Of a stretch of 64,000 nucleotides of DNA, positions 45,284 to 55,728 are shown piece after piece; the stretch's first letter is position 1, and each line of letters starts with the position of its first letter. Location: NCBI GenBank assembly GCA_945787575.1, contig CALZKB010000003.1, positions 37,930 to 101,929 on the forward strand. The letters run 5' to 3'. The notes beneath the pieces are model-generated. The model did no database searches. It saw only the letters and a list, made by a program, of their open reading frames with translations, and was not told the origin of the DNA. The translations under genes were made by a program, and so were the position numbers. Origin of the DNA: Thermoanaerobaculia bacterium. Lineage in GTDB: Bacteria > Acidobacteriota > Thermoanaerobaculia > Multivoradales > JAHEKO01.

Positions 45284-46579
45284 CTAGTTGGGCAGACCGA
45301 GGCGTTGCAGCCACGTCTCGTAGATCGCGCGCCGGGCCGGGTCGTTCTTGCAATCCTCCGGACTCTCGTGGGGTAGCCCTCGCGCCCGGAACGACAAGTT
45401 GATGAACACGCAAAACTGGTGCATTCCCGGTGGAACGTCACCGCTCGGCGGCGGCTCCCCGCCAACACGATTCGGTAGATCCTGTCCCGGCACGAACGTC
45501 CCCGCAATCTGCGCCGCCTGCGTTAACTTCTGCCAGTTGGGGTAGCTCCCCGGATGCGAGGATTCGTTGAAGACGCTTCGAATCCGACGCAGAGCGCGAC
45601 GGAACATGCTGAAGCCCTGCGTGTCCTGCCACGCCCATTCGCAACCTTCGACGCCGACGTGGTTTCTGTTTGCCTTCCCGGTTGGGTGGACACCCCAGCG
45701 ACAGGTCCCTAGCGGCGGGTTGCCGCTGTTTCGGCCGCTGAACGTGAAGTATGCCTCGGCGCCCTCCTCGATGGCGATCTGGACCCGCTGCGGCGCGTGG
45801 CTGTGATCGCTCGAAGGGTGTCGGTCTTCGTCGATCATCGCCTTGCCGTACTTGGTCTTGGCCGACCTCAGAAGCTCACGGCACGCCGAGTTGCCGGCGC
45901 CGTTGCAGTGGACCGAGGCGATCATGTTCCTCGACGTCGCGACATGGGCGGGGGCGTCCGTCTCGACCAGCACGCCGCCGCCGACTCTCTTCCAGCCGGC
46001 CGGAAACCGCGGCCTGATCCGGTCCCAAGCGGCTAGATAGACGCTCAGTCGCTGGCTCACAGGCGGGCAGTCATGCGGACAGTAGCCGTAGGTCTCGTTT
46101 CCCAGCTGCCAGCCGTAGACCTCGATGTTGGGATGAGTGGAGTCGAGCCACTCCATGAACTGACCCACGAAGCGATCGACCGTGTCCGGATCGAGGATCG
46201 GACCGCGGCCGTCGCCCTGGCTGTTGTGGTAGCCGGTCCCGTCGTGGGTGCCTTGCTGGTGCACGAGGAAGTTGAGCAGAAGGCGAAAGCCGGCGTCGTC
46301 GGCTGCCGCGATCGCCGTCCGGTAGGTCCAACCCTCCTGCAGCAGCACGTTGCCGCCGTTGGGGTCGAAATTGCCGGATTCCGTGATCTGGATGGGCGCC
46401 CGCCAAATGTCGGCCCGGCGAACCAGATTCCGGCGACGGTTGTCGCCCTCGGGACCCGTGGGGTCGCCGTCCGAGCCGATGGGCAGCGACCAGAGCGTGC
46501 CCAGGTCGATCAATCTCTGCGCGGCGGCGGGGGTAGCCAGCGCGCACAACAGGGCGAGTAACGCGAGTGGGACTTTCAT
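45284..46579 (-). CDS. secreted glycoside-hydrolase-like protein
   Basis: Signal peptide MKVPLALLALLCALATPAAA; FGQFMEWLDSTHPNIEVYGWQLGNETYG-type TIM-barrel pattern. Confidence 0.6.
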   Translation of the reverse strand: MKVPLALLALLCALATPAAAQRLIDLGTLWSLPIGSDGDPTGPEGDNRRRNLVRRADIWRAPIQITESGNFDPNGGNVLLQEGWTYRTAIAAADDAGFRLLLNFLVHQQGTHDGTGYHNSQGDGRGPILDPDTVDRFVGQFMEWLDSTHPNIEVYGWQLGNETYGYCPHDCPPVSQRLSVYLAAWDRIRPRFPAGWKRVGGGVLVETDAPAHVATSRNMIASVHCNGAGNSACRELLRSAKTKYGKAMIDEDRHPSSDHSHAPQRVQIAIEEGAEAYFTFSGRNSGNPPLGTCRWGVHPTGKANRNHVGVEGCEWAWQDTQGFSMFRRALRRIRSVFNESSHPGSYPNWQKLTQAAQIAGTFVPGQDLPNRVGGEPPPSGDVPPGMHQFCVFINLSFRARGLPHESPEDCKNDPARRAIYETWLQRLGLPN

Positions 46580-46773
46580 GGTCGACGACTCCTCGTTCAC
46601 TCCCGGCAGCGGCTGCGCCGGTCAGACAGTAGTTCGGGCAATTCATATCGGCGCAGAAGTCGTAGTGTGCCAGAAAGCCTGGCGTCGCATCCTGCACGTA
46701 GCACTCGCCCCCTTCTCTCCCGAGTGGGAGCCCTCTAGAGTGAGCACCATCTCGGCTGGGTCCGAGGCGCAGG

Positions 46774-47937
46774 ATGAGAAGACTCACTACCTTCACCCGT
46801 GCCTGGTACGCGCAAGAGGTCTTGCGCGAGCTGGTGCTGATCTACCCGGTCTACGCGATCATGATCGGGCGAGTGGGGATAAGCCCGTTCGAGCTCTCCG
46901 TGCTGTTCGCCGCCTGGTCGGCCACCGGGGTGGTGCTAGAGGTGCCCACCGGCACTTTGGCCGACCGCCTGCCCCGACGGTGGATCCTGGTGGTCGGCCA
47001 GCTGCTCAAGGCGAGCTGCTTCCTGCTCTGGTGGTTGGTGCCGTCCTTCGTCGGCTTCCTCGCGGGATTCATCGCGTGGGGCGCCGGCGGCAGCCTGCGC
47101 TCGGGGGCCGCCGAGGCGCTGCTCCACGACAAGCTCGGTGAGCTCGGGAGGCCCGAGCTCTTCGTGCGGGTCTACGGCCGGAGCGAGGCGGCGGGTGCGA
47201 CCGCCGTGATGCTCGCGATGGCGCTCGGTGGTTGGGCCGCCGAGACCGACTTCGGACTCCCCCTTGCCCTTTCCGTCGCGGCGCCGCTAGCGGCGGCCGC
47301 CGTCACTCTGCTCGCCATCAGCGAACCCCCTCGAGGCTCCGACGCGGCTCGCCACGAGCCCTATCTCGCAACCCTCGAAGCGGGCTTGCACGAGGTCCGC
47401 GACTCGGTGACCCTGCGCCGCCCGATCCTCTACCTCTGCACTGCCGCCCTCGCCTACGAGGTCGGCGAGGAGTACTTCGGCCCGCTGCTCGACGAGGTCG
47501 GCTTCCCGCTTGCGTTGGTGGGACTGATCACCGCCCTCACCCACCTCGCGCGTGCGGGCGGTTCGTTTCTCGCCGAGCGGTTGCGGACGAGACATCAAGG
47601 CGGGGTTTCCGCGCTTTACGCCCTCGCCGGCCTCTTGCTGGCCACGGCCGCGCTCAGCCGAGGATGGTTGGCGATGACCACCCTCACCCTCTTCGCCGCT
47701 CTCACCGCGGCTGCCAAGGTGCTGCTCCAGAGCCGCCTGCAACACGCCATCGAGGGACACGCACGGGCGACGATCACCTCGGTCGTGGGCCTCGGCCAGG
47801 AGTTGGTCGGTCTGCCGTTGTTTCTCGCTATCGGCGCGATCGCGACGCGGACGGGATGGGCGACCAGCTTCGTTCTCTTGGCTGCGAGTCTGACCGTCGG
47901 CAGCTTGGTGCTCGGCATCAACGGCAGGGAGCGGTGA
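46774..47937 (+). CDS. MFS transporter
   Basis: ELSVLFAAWSATGVVLEVPTGTLADRLPRRWILVVGQLLKA; about 12 TM. Confidence 0.85.
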   Translation: MRRLTTFTRAWYAQEVLRELVLIYPVYAIMIGRVGISPFELSVLFAAWSATGVVLEVPTGTLADRLPRRWILVVGQLLKASCFLLWWLVPSFVGFLAGFIAWGAGGSLRSGAAEALLHDKLGELGRPELFVRVYGRSEAAGATAVMLAMALGGWAAETDFGLPLALSVAAPLAAAAVTLLAISEPPRGSDAARHEPYLATLEAGLHEVRDSVTLRRPILYLCTAALAYEVGEEYFGPLLDEVGFPLALVGLITALTHLARAGGSFLAERLRTRHQGGVSALYALAGLLLATAALSRGWLAMTTLTLFAALTAAAKVLLQSRLQHAIEGHARATITSVVGLGQELVGLPLFLAIGAIATRTGWATSFVLLAASLTVGSLVLGINGRER

Positions 47938-48027
47938 GGGTAGCGAGCGAGCCGACCTGCATCCCGCAGTCTTGGCACCGCGATAGGATCCCGATGCGAC
48001 CGGAGGTTACGCTCGGTCGGACAGGCA

Positions 48028-49134
48028 ATGGATGTCGAGATCGTCCGCGGACCGGACGTCGTCCCCACCCGCTACTGGCGCCAGCTGGAGGACGGCCGGG
48101 TACAGTGCGACCTCTGTCCGCGCTTCTGCAAGTTGAGCGAGGGGCAGCGAGGTCTCTGCTTCGTGCGCGGGCGGTCGGGCGGCCGGGTCGTATTGACCAC
48201 CTACGGCCGCTCGAGCGGCTTTTGCGTCGATCCGATCGAGAAGAAACCCCTCAACCACTTTCTGCCAGGCACCCCGACCCTCTCCTTCGGCACCGCCGGC
48301 TGCAACCTTTTCTGCCGGTTCTGTCAGAACTGGGACATCTCCAAATCGCGGCAGGTGGACACCTTGACCGAGGGTGCGGCTCCGGAATCGATCGCCAAGG
48401 CGGCGCAGCGGCTCGGCTGCCGTAGCGTCGCCTTCACCTACAACGACCCGGTAATCTTCCTCGAGTTTGCGGTCGACGTCGCCAAGGCGTGTCACCAGCT
48501 GGGGATCCTCACCGTGGCGGTGACCGCCGGCGAGATTTGCGCCGAGCCGCGGCGGCAGCTCTTCCGCCACGTCGACGCCGCCAACGTCGACCTCAAGGCC
48601 TTCAGCGAGCGCTTCTACCGCCGGCTCTGCGGCGGCGAGCTGGAGACGGTGCTCGACACGTTGGTCTATCTGGCGCGGGAGACCGACGTCTGGTTCGAGC
48701 TCACCACCCTGTTGATTCCGGCCGAGAACGACAGCGACGCCGAGATCGATGCGATGACCCGCTGGGTAGTCGCCGAGCTCGGAAGCGACGTGCCGATGCA
48801 CTTCACCGCTTTCCACCCCGATTTCAAGATGCTCGACCACCCGCCGACTCCGCCCGCGACGCTCGAGCGGGCGCGCGCGATCGCGCTGCGCAACGGGGTG
48901 CGCTACGCCTATACCGGCAACGTTCGCGATCCGGCGGGTGCCACCACCTGGTGCCCGACCTGCGGCGAACGGCTGATCGGGCGCGACGGCCATCGCATCA
49001 CCGGCTGGAGCCTGACTGCCGACGGCGGGTGTCCGGGCTGCGGGTCGAAGGTCCCCGGGCGCTTCGAAAAACTGCCGGGAGAGTGGGGTCACCGCCGCCG
49101 ACCGGTCAGGCTGGGCGATTTCGCTACGGCCTGA
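48028..49134 (+). CDS. amrS: AmmeMemoRadiSam system radical SAM enzyme
   Basis: CDLCPRFCKLSEGQRGLCFVR; KPLNHFLPGTPTLSFGTAGCNLFCRFCQNWDISKSR; HFTAFHPDFKMLDHPPTPP. Confidence 0.9.
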   Translation: MDVEIVRGPDVVPTRYWRQLEDGRVQCDLCPRFCKLSEGQRGLCFVRGRSGGRVVLTTYGRSSGFCVDPIEKKPLNHFLPGTPTLSFGTAGCNLFCRFCQNWDISKSRQVDTLTEGAAPESIAKAAQRLGCRSVAFTYNDPVIFLEFAVDVAKACHQLGILTVAVTAGEICAEPRRQLFRHVDAANVDLKAFSERFYRRLCGGELETVLDTLVYLARETDVWFELTTLLIPAENDSDAEIDAMTRWVVAELGSDVPMHFTAFHPDFKMLDHPPTPPATLERARAIALRNGVRYAYTGNVRDPAGATTWCPTCGERLIGRDGHRITGWSLTADGGCPGCGSKVPGRFEKLPGEWGHRRRPVRLGDFATA

Positions 49135-49272
49135 AGGTCGGATCGAAGGATTCCGGCCCGGCGATCGTCTAAGGAGTGCACAAAGAGGCGGTGCGAAAGC
49201 AGTGGAGGCAGACGCCGGGTCTGCCCAGTGAGTCGAGACAGCCCGCCACGACCAACCCCACGGAGGATGACA

Positions 49273-50112
49273 ATGAGAGTGTCCAAGATCCTGTTCACCG
49301 TGGCCATCGCGACAGCCGCGTTGGCCGCCGGCACCACCGTCGCAACCGCCACCGAGCCTTGCGGCGACTTCGGCGAGTGCAAGGTGCTGATCGAGATCAA
49401 CGCATCGGACGGGGACATCGGCTTCCATTTCCTGATGGATGGTGACGACCTGAACTCCGCTCGGCTTCGCGACCCGAACGGCGCCAAGGTCTTCGAGGAT
49501 CGAGCCAAGGGTCCGTTGGCCGAGCAGAAGCTCACGGAGACCTTTGCCGAGAGCGCCGAGCCGCTCTGCTGGCCCGATCCCGAGGCGGATGAGGACGACG
49601 AGATCGTCACCCTCGAGGAGTTCCTGGACCGGTGGACGGCAGGGAGCTATGTGTTCGAGGGGATGTCGGACGGGGGTGAAAAGTCGGGGGGTGTGACGGA
49701 GCTCACCTACGAGCTGCCCGCCGCGCCCGCGGACGTCGACTTCGACGGCAGCGTCATCTCGTGGAGTGCCGGCGACGACCTGGGCAACTGCGCGTCGTTC
49801 GCGGATCTCAGCGATCTGGTGGCCAAGGGCACGCTCCCCGAGCACCCGGTCGACGTCGCCGTCGCCGCGTGGGAGATCGTCCTCGAGCCCGACGTCGAAG
49901 ATGGCGACCCGACGGCGCAGCTCAAGTTCACCATCCGGGTGTCGGGCGGCATCGCGCCGAAGGAAGTGACGGTGCCGGCGGATTATCTGGCCTCGCTACC
50001 CGACGACACGCCGGCGAAGATCGAGGTCGGCGCGATCGGTGTGGACGACAACGCGACATTCACCGAGGAGGACGGCTTCTGCGTCAACGAGAACGAGGGG
50101 TGCGACGACTGA
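49273..50112 (+). CDS. hypothetical secreted acidic protein
   Basis: Signal peptide MRVSKILFTVAIATAALAAGTTVATA; 279 aa. Confidence 0.7.
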   Translation: MRVSKILFTVAIATAALAAGTTVATATEPCGDFGECKVLIEINASDGDIGFHFLMDGDDLNSARLRDPNGAKVFEDRAKGPLAEQKLTETFAESAEPLCWPDPEADEDDEIVTLEEFLDRWTAGSYVFEGMSDGGEKSGGVTELTYELPAAPADVDFDGSVISWSAGDDLGNCASFADLSDLVAKGTLPEHPVDVAVAAWEIVLEPDVEDGDPTAQLKFTIRVSGGIAPKEVTVPADYLASLPDDTPAKIEVGAIGVDDNATFTEEDGFCVNENEGCDD

Positions 50113-50125
50113 GCCCGCGCCGCGT

Positions 50126-52912
50126 TCAATCACGGGAGGCGCGGTCGGCCTCGAGCTCGGCCACTGCGGCGGTGATCTCCGGGGTATAGGGGTCGAGCTC
50201 GCGGGCGCGGCGCAGCAGGTTGAGCGCCCGGTCGGGGTCGGTCCCGCGGATCGAGCCGGCGTAGGCGTGAATCGTGTGGGCGGCGAAATGGCGCACGTAA
50301 CCCAGTTGCGGGCAAAGGTCGTAGGCTTGTCGTGACAGACGGGTCGCGGTCGCCAGGTCGCCGCGGCGATCGGCGACGAATCCCGCCCACACCAGCTCGG
50401 TGCACGGACGGCGCGCCGCCAGCGTGCGGAACAGGTCGCCCGGAGCGTCGGCGAGGAAATCGGGCGTTTCCGCAGGCGCGTTCTCGAGGATGCGGGCGAG
50501 GTTGTGGGCGGAGGTGGTGAGGAAGATCGACCGCGGAGCCGAGAACTCCAGAAAGGGACGCTCGACCGAATTGAGCGCTGCGCCCGTGAAATGCCGGCGG
50601 AGACTGCTCAGCTTGCCGATGTAGGCGCTGAAGACCTCCTCGGGGGTCCAGAAACCGAGCCGGCGCAGGATCTCGAGGTAGGCGTCGTCGCCGCTCCTGG
50701 TCCGGATCGACTCGAAGTCGGCACGGTAGTCACCGCCAGCTCCGCAGAGGATGAAGTCCTTGCCGGTCACCCATACCGTGGCGTTGTCCCAGACCTCGTC
50801 GAAGGTGCGCAGGATGCTGTCGATGTCGGGCTCGTCGAGCTGGTAGAGCGGTACCCACTGGCAGAAGACGCCGCCGCTTCCGAGCTTCGACTTCGCCACC
50901 TCATAGTTGTCGATCGAATAGAGGTCTCCCGCGCCACGGACGAACGGGTGGATCGGGTCGGAGGTGATGACGTCGTAGCGCTCGTCCACGAAGCGCAGGT
51001 AGTGAGTGGCGTCCTCGACGACCAGCCGCGTGATCGGATTGTGGACGACGTCCAGGTTCCATTCGCGGAAGTGCTCGGTCGCACCGACCACCTCCTCGGT
51101 GATCTCGATGATCTCGAGACTCTCGGTCGCCGGGTCGATCGAACCCGTACCCGAGGTCATGCCGGTGCCCAGGCCGATCACCAGGATCCGCCGCGGCTCC
51201 GGGTGGAGCAGCAGCGGCAGGACCCCGAGCAGGCGCTGCACCCGATAGTCGTAGTAGTTCGAGGTCGCCACCGACTTGCCGTTGATGGTGAGGGCGCGGA
51301 AGCCGCCCGGAGCCTCGAGCACGTCGACCGTCGCGCTGACTCCTTCGGCGTGGTAACGCAGGCTGGCCTGAGCCATGCGCTCGGCGAGCAGCACCCGGCC
51401 GTCCGGATCGTAGAAGGTGCGCGGCTGGAAGTAGACGCCGCTCGCCAGGATCCGCGGGTTCCACCCCGCCACCATGGGGAGGAGGACGGCGACGACGGCG
51501 ACGGCACCCCAGCGCAGACGGTCGCGTCGAATCTGCTCGCGGCCACGGCGCGAGCGCAGGACCAGGATCGTGACGACGGCGAGATGACCGAGGGCGGTCA
51601 CCGCCAGACCCTTCTCGACGCCGAAGAGCGGGATGACGACGAAGCCGGCGGCGAAGGCGCCGACGATCCCGCCGGCGGTGTTGATGCCGTAGAGGTCGCC
51701 GACCTCGCGGCCGAGGGTCTCGGGTCGTCGGAACGCAAGCTGGATCCCCAGCGGGAAGACCGCGCCCATGCCGAGAGTCAGGGGGAGGAGCAGCAGCGCG
51801 GAGAGCGCGCACTTGAGTGCCAGCGACGAGCCCCAGCCGATGCCGAGTGCCCAGAGCCCCCGCAAGAAGAGGTAGGGCAGTGCGTTGACGAGCAGCGGCG
51901 AGGCGAGAACCCAGAGCGCCATCGCGGCCTGGATGCGCAGCAGCACTCCGAGCGGGTTGCGCAAACTGCCGAGCCGGCGGGTCATCCACAGACTTCCGCC
52001 GGCGATGCCGGCGAGGAAGACGGCGAGCATCACCGACAGGGCATAGGTGGTCGTACCGATGATCAAGGCCAGGACGCGAGCCCAGAGCACCTCGTAGGCC
52101 AGGTTGAAGAGGCCGTTCACCAAAAAGAGCCCGAGAATCAAGCGATACGCTTCGGCGTACTGGAGACCACCCTCGCTGGCTCGCTCCGCCCGCGGCTCAC
52201 CACCTGTCGTCGTCACCCTGTCGGTCGAATTCTGTTCCTCCGCTGCAGGCGAGGTCGCCCGCGCGGTCAGGATCGCGACCAGGCCGACAGCGAAGTTGAT
52301 CGCCGCTAGCAGAATGTTGCTGCCGGCCAGGCCGAAGAGCGCCACCAGCACGAAGCCTGAGAGCACCGTCCCCACCATCGCTCCCGCGGTATTGATGCCG
52401 TAAAGCCAGCCCGCCCAGCGAATCGGCGCGTCGCTGCGGCTGCCGACGTATGCGGAGAGCAGCGGGAAGGTGGCGCCCATCAGGCTGGTCGGGATCAGCA
52501 GGAGGGCGAAGCTGAGCCCGAAACGGATGAGGCCGTAGACGGTGTGATGCTCCACCCAGCGGAAGAACAGCTCTCCCTGGATCGCGACGACGCCGTCGAG
52601 GAGCTGGGGAAAGAGCAGCGCCCAGCCTCCGATCAGGATCTCGATCACGCCATAGGCCATCAGCGGATCGATCCTGAGTCGGGGGCCGAGACGCCCCGCC
52701 GTGAATCCGCCGAGGGCCAGCCCGGCCATGAACGCGGAGAGAATCGCTGCCAGTGCCCAGGCGCTGGCTCCGAACACCGAGTGCAGCCAGCGGCCCCAGA
52801 TCACCTCGTAGCCGAGCCCGGCGACGCCTGAGAGAAAGAAGACGACCGCGAGGAGTGCGCGCGGGAACGTCGACCGGCTCACCGGTGAGGTCGCTCGCCT
52901 CGTCGGCGCCAA
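50126..52912 (-). CDS. fused MFS/spermidine synthase-like protein
   Basis: Repeated TM blocks; ILVIGLGTGMTSG, YDVITSDPIHPFVRGAGDLYSIDNYEVAKSKL. Confidence 0.9.
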   Translation of the reverse strand: MAPTRRATSPVSRSTFPRALLAVVFFLSGVAGLGYEVIWGRWLHSVFGASAWALAAILSAFMAGLALGGFTAGRLGPRLRIDPLMAYGVIEILIGGWALLFPQLLDGVVAIQGELFFRWVEHHTVYGLIRFGLSFALLLIPTSLMGATFPLLSAYVGSRSDAPIRWAGWLYGINTAGAMVGTVLSGFVLVALFGLAGSNILLAAINFAVGLVAILTARATSPAAEEQNSTDRVTTTGGEPRAERASEGGLQYAEAYRLILGLFLVNGLFNLAYEVLWARVLALIIGTTTYALSVMLAVFLAGIAGGSLWMTRRLGSLRNPLGVLLRIQAAMALWVLASPLLVNALPYLFLRGLWALGIGWGSSLALKCALSALLLLPLTLGMGAVFPLGIQLAFRRPETLGREVGDLYGINTAGGIVGAFAAGFVVIPLFGVEKGLAVTALGHLAVVTILVLRSRRGREQIRRDRLRWGAVAVVAVLLPMVAGWNPRILASGVYFQPRTFYDPDGRVLLAERMAQASLRYHAEGVSATVDVLEAPGGFRALTINGKSVATSNYYDYRVQRLLGVLPLLLHPEPRRILVIGLGTGMTSGTGSIDPATESLEIIEITEEVVGATEHFREWNLDVVHNPITRLVVEDATHYLRFVDERYDVITSDPIHPFVRGAGDLYSIDNYEVAKSKLGSGGVFCQWVPLYQLDEPDIDSILRTFDEVWDNATVWVTGKDFILCGAGGDYRADFESIRTRSGDDAYLEILRRLGFWTPEEVFSAYIGKLSSLRRHFTGAALNSVERPFLEFSAPRSIFLTTSAHNLARILENAPAETPDFLADAPGDLFRTLAARRPCTELVWAGFVADRRGDLATATRLSRQAYDLCPQLGYVRHFAAHTIHAYAGSIRGTDPDRALNLLRRARELDPYTPEITAAVAELEADRASRD

Positions 52913-52983
52913 CGATTCGCCGGAGCCGGCCGTAGACGCCGTCTGCGGGCGAGCCGACCTCTGGCGTTCGGACCCGGCACCGA

Positions 52984-54219
52984 CTAAGCCTTGCGGGTGG
53001 TGACGATCGCGTCCCAGACGCCCCCCGCCACGGTGCGCTTGGCGGCCCGGTCGAGCTCGATTACCGAGCCGTCGGGCGCCACGATCGAGACCTGGTTCTC
53101 TTCGGCGGCAAAGCCGATGTCGGGCATGCCGACGTCATTGGCGACCACCAGGTCGGCATGCTTACGCAACAGTTTGTCGTGCGCCGAAGCGATGACGTTC
53201 TCGGTCTCGGCGGCAAAGCCGACAACGAAGCGCTCGCCTTTGTCGCGCGCCAGCGTCTCCAGGATGTCGGGCGTGGGCTCGAGCTCGAGATGGGGGTCGA
53301 GCGTGGCCTTCTTCTGCTTGTGGTCGAAGCGCCGGGCGGGTCGGAAATCGGCTACCGCGGCGGCGGCGATGAACACGTCGGCGGTCGCGAACGCCCGCTG
53401 GCTCGCCGCCAGCATCTCCTCGGCGCTCGTTACCCGTACCAGCTCGACGCCGGCCGGAGCCGAGATCTCGGCCGGGCCGGAGACGAGGGTGACCCGCGCG
53501 CCGCGCGCCGCCGCCTCGGCGGCCAGCGCGTAGCCCATGCGCCCCGAAGATGGGTTGGAGAGAAACCGGACCGGATCGAGATGCTCGCGAGTCGGGCCGG
53601 CGGTGATCAGCACCCTGACGCCGTCGAGGTCGCCTGGTGCGCCGCCGCCGGCGCGGGCGATCGTCGAGTACGGCATGGCGGCGAGGGTCGCGGCGATGGT
53701 CTCGGGCTCCGACATCCTGCCGACGCCGGCGTAGCCCTCGGCGAGGAACCCCTCCTCAGGTCCGACGAATCGGTAACGCCACTCCTCGAGCCGTTCGACC
53801 GCAGCGGCTACCGCCGGGTGGCGCCACATCTCGTCGTTCATCGCCGGCGCGATCAGCGTCGGGGCGGTCACCGCCAGAAACACCGTCGTCACCGGGTCAT
53901 CGGCGATTCCGTGGGCTAGCTTGCCGAGGAGATTGGCGGTAGCCGGCGCGATGAGCGCCAGGTCGGCCTCGCGCGCCATGGCGATGTGCCGCACCTCGGC
54001 GCCCTCGCTGCGCGCGAAGAGATCGCTGACCACCGTCCGGCGAGAGACCACCTGCAGGGCGAGCGGCGCGACGAATTGTCGGGCGGCTGGTGTCATCACC
54101 ACCTGCACGTCGGCACCGCGCTCGACCAGCTGCCTGACGAGCTCCGGGGTCTTGTAGGCGGCGATGCCTCCCGTGACGCCGAGCAGAACACGTCTTCCCT
54201 CGAGGGCTCGCTCAGTCAT
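52984..54219 (-). CDS. coaBC: bifunctional phosphopantothenoylcysteine decarboxylase / phosphopantothenate-cysteine ligase
   Basis: VLLGVTGGIAAYKTPELVRQL; APAMNDEMW; VLITAGPTREHLDPVRFLSNPSSGRMGYALA; AAVADFRP. Confidence 0.96.
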   Translation of the reverse strand: MTERALEGRRVLLGVTGGIAAYKTPELVRQLVERGADVQVVMTPAARQFVAPLALQVVSRRTVVSDLFARSEGAEVRHIAMAREADLALIAPATANLLGKLAHGIADDPVTTVFLAVTAPTLIAPAMNDEMWRHPAVAAAVERLEEWRYRFVGPEEGFLAEGYAGVGRMSEPETIAATLAAMPYSTIARAGGGAPGDLDGVRVLITAGPTREHLDPVRFLSNPSSGRMGYALAAEAAARGARVTLVSGPAEISAPAGVELVRVTSAEEMLAASQRAFATADVFIAAAAVADFRPARRFDHKQKKATLDPHLELEPTPDILETLARDKGERFVVGFAAETENVIASAHDKLLRKHADLVVANDVGMPDIGFAAEENQVSIVAPDGSVIELDRAAKRTVAGGVWDAIVTTRKA

Positions 54220-55024
54220 GACTGCCTACCGGTGCGCTCAGGTCGGCGGTCCACAACCCGGTGCGCTCGGTCAGCGGGCTCGTGCACGGTGGGCCGTCGG
54301 CATGCCACAGGCGCGGCGCTTCGCCGGCGGTCGACGAGACGGTGGCGATCGTCGAGCAGCGGGTGCCGTAACCGTTGGCGTGGACGCACGGGGCGAGCGC
54401 CGCGGCCGGCTTCCACGGATAGTCGGGATCGGGCCGCTCTGCCGCCGTGCCGGGAATCTGATGGCTCGCCAGCACCTGGCGCAGCCGATCGCGGGCGTTG
54501 CTGAGCTCGAGCTCGTCGATCCCCGCGAGCTCACTCTTCACCAGGGCGACCTTGGGCGACGACGCCCCGAGAGACCGGTTCTCGAGCACGTGCACTCCGG
54601 CTTCGAGCTGCTCGACCACCGGGGCCTGGTCCGGCGACATCTCGACGTAGAACAGATCGCGGGCGTCGCCGGCGAGCACCCAGGCGCCGTGATAATCGAC
54701 CGGATCGAACCGGTCGAGGAAGCGCTCGACCGCCTCGCGAGCGCTCCAGTGCCGCGCCAGGAAGACCGGCCACTCGCCTCGCGAGCGCTTGCTCGGATCG
54801 CGCTGGGGTTGCGGGCGGTTGGTCAGCCCGGCGATGACGCCGTGTTCGTTCACGGCCAGCCAGGTGCCGCCGGCCGCCAGATCCCGGCCCCCCAGAACCC
54901 GCGGCCCGGCGTCCTGCAGCACCCCCATTGCCGCCGCCGGCCGCGACAGCATCTCGTCGCGGTTGGCCGCCACCACCAACGGTGCGGCGGGATGGGTTCG
55001 GTGGAGGGCAATCAGCAGACACAT
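54212..55024 (-). CDS. NRDE (TANGO2-like) family protein
   Basis: MCLLIALHRTHPAAPLVVAANRDEMLSRPA; GGRDLAAGGTWLAVNEHGVIAGLTNR. Confidence 0.9.
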   Translation of the reverse strand: MCLLIALHRTHPAAPLVVAANRDEMLSRPAAAMGVLQDAGPRVLGGRDLAAGGTWLAVNEHGVIAGLTNRPQPQRDPSKRSRGEWPVFLARHWSAREAVERFLDRFDPVDYHGAWVLAGDARDLFYVEMSPDQAPVVEQLEAGVHVLENRSLGASSPKVALVKSELAGIDELELSNARDRLRQVLASHQIPGTAAERPDPDYPWKPAAALAPCVHANGYGTRCSTIATVSSTAGEAPRLWHADGPPCTSPLTERTGLWTADLSAPVGSHD

Positions 55025-55309
55025 CGTCGGGCGCCGCTCCTCGGGGCGAATTCGAGAGCCTACCGCAAAAACGCCACCGCACCGCTCCAGCGCTGCGGCT
55101 TCGCCCACCAGGCGAGGGTCGATGCGTCTTGCAGGCCCAACACCGTCGAGTATGCCTTGGATCGGACGATCGAGCTCCTGGCGCGGACGAGGCGCTACTC
55201 GGCGCTCTCGCGACGCGAGCGAATCGAGGTGATCGCCGAAGAGCTCATCGTCGAGTACAACTCCGGCTACTGGTCGACGCTGCCCGAAGACCTGCGCTGG
55301 TTCGATCGG

Positions 55310-55578
55310 GCGCGGCGGTGATTCTGGGTCAACCCTATGTCTGCCAGTCGGAGTTCAACACCGCCGTCGCTCATATTGCTCTCGGCTTCACGTGGACTCG
55401 TGAGGTCGATGCCACGATCGAGAACACCACCGGCGTCGTCGACTTCTTGTCGTACTGCGCGCCGACCGGCAGCATCGTCCAGTTCGACGGGGTCGAACGC
55501 TACTGCTGCAGCCGTTCGGGTCAGCCGTGGGTGCAGCACGCCGGCGACCTCGTCGGCCTGCGCTGGATCTGTCTCTAG
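55310..55578 (+). pseudogene. possible C-terminal gene fragment
   Basis: VILGQPYVCQSEFNTAVAHIALGFTWTREVDATIENTTGVVDFLSYCAPTGSIVQFDGVERYCC...; no clear start; a different-frame fragment (ALDRTIELLARTRRYSALSRRERIEVIAEEL...) precedes it at ~55140-55321. Confidence 0.35.
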
Positions 55579-55728
55579 CTCGGAACATCCGTGGGTCTGT
55601 CGGTCGGCGAACGCAAGCCGCGCGACGCCGTCGGCTCCGCACCCGTGGGCGTCCATCGGTCGCTCAGAGATTGACGATTTCGGCGAACAGGTTGACAATA
55701 GGACAGATCTCAGACAGAGGAGGACCTC

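Noticed and set aside
48007-49845. 612-aa minus-strand ORF
   Set aside because: Antisense of the AmrS-like and secreted genes; shadow ORF.
50504-52309. 601-aa plus-strand ORF
   Set aside because: Antisense of the fused MFS/spermidine synthase; Asp/Glu/Gln-rich shadow composition.
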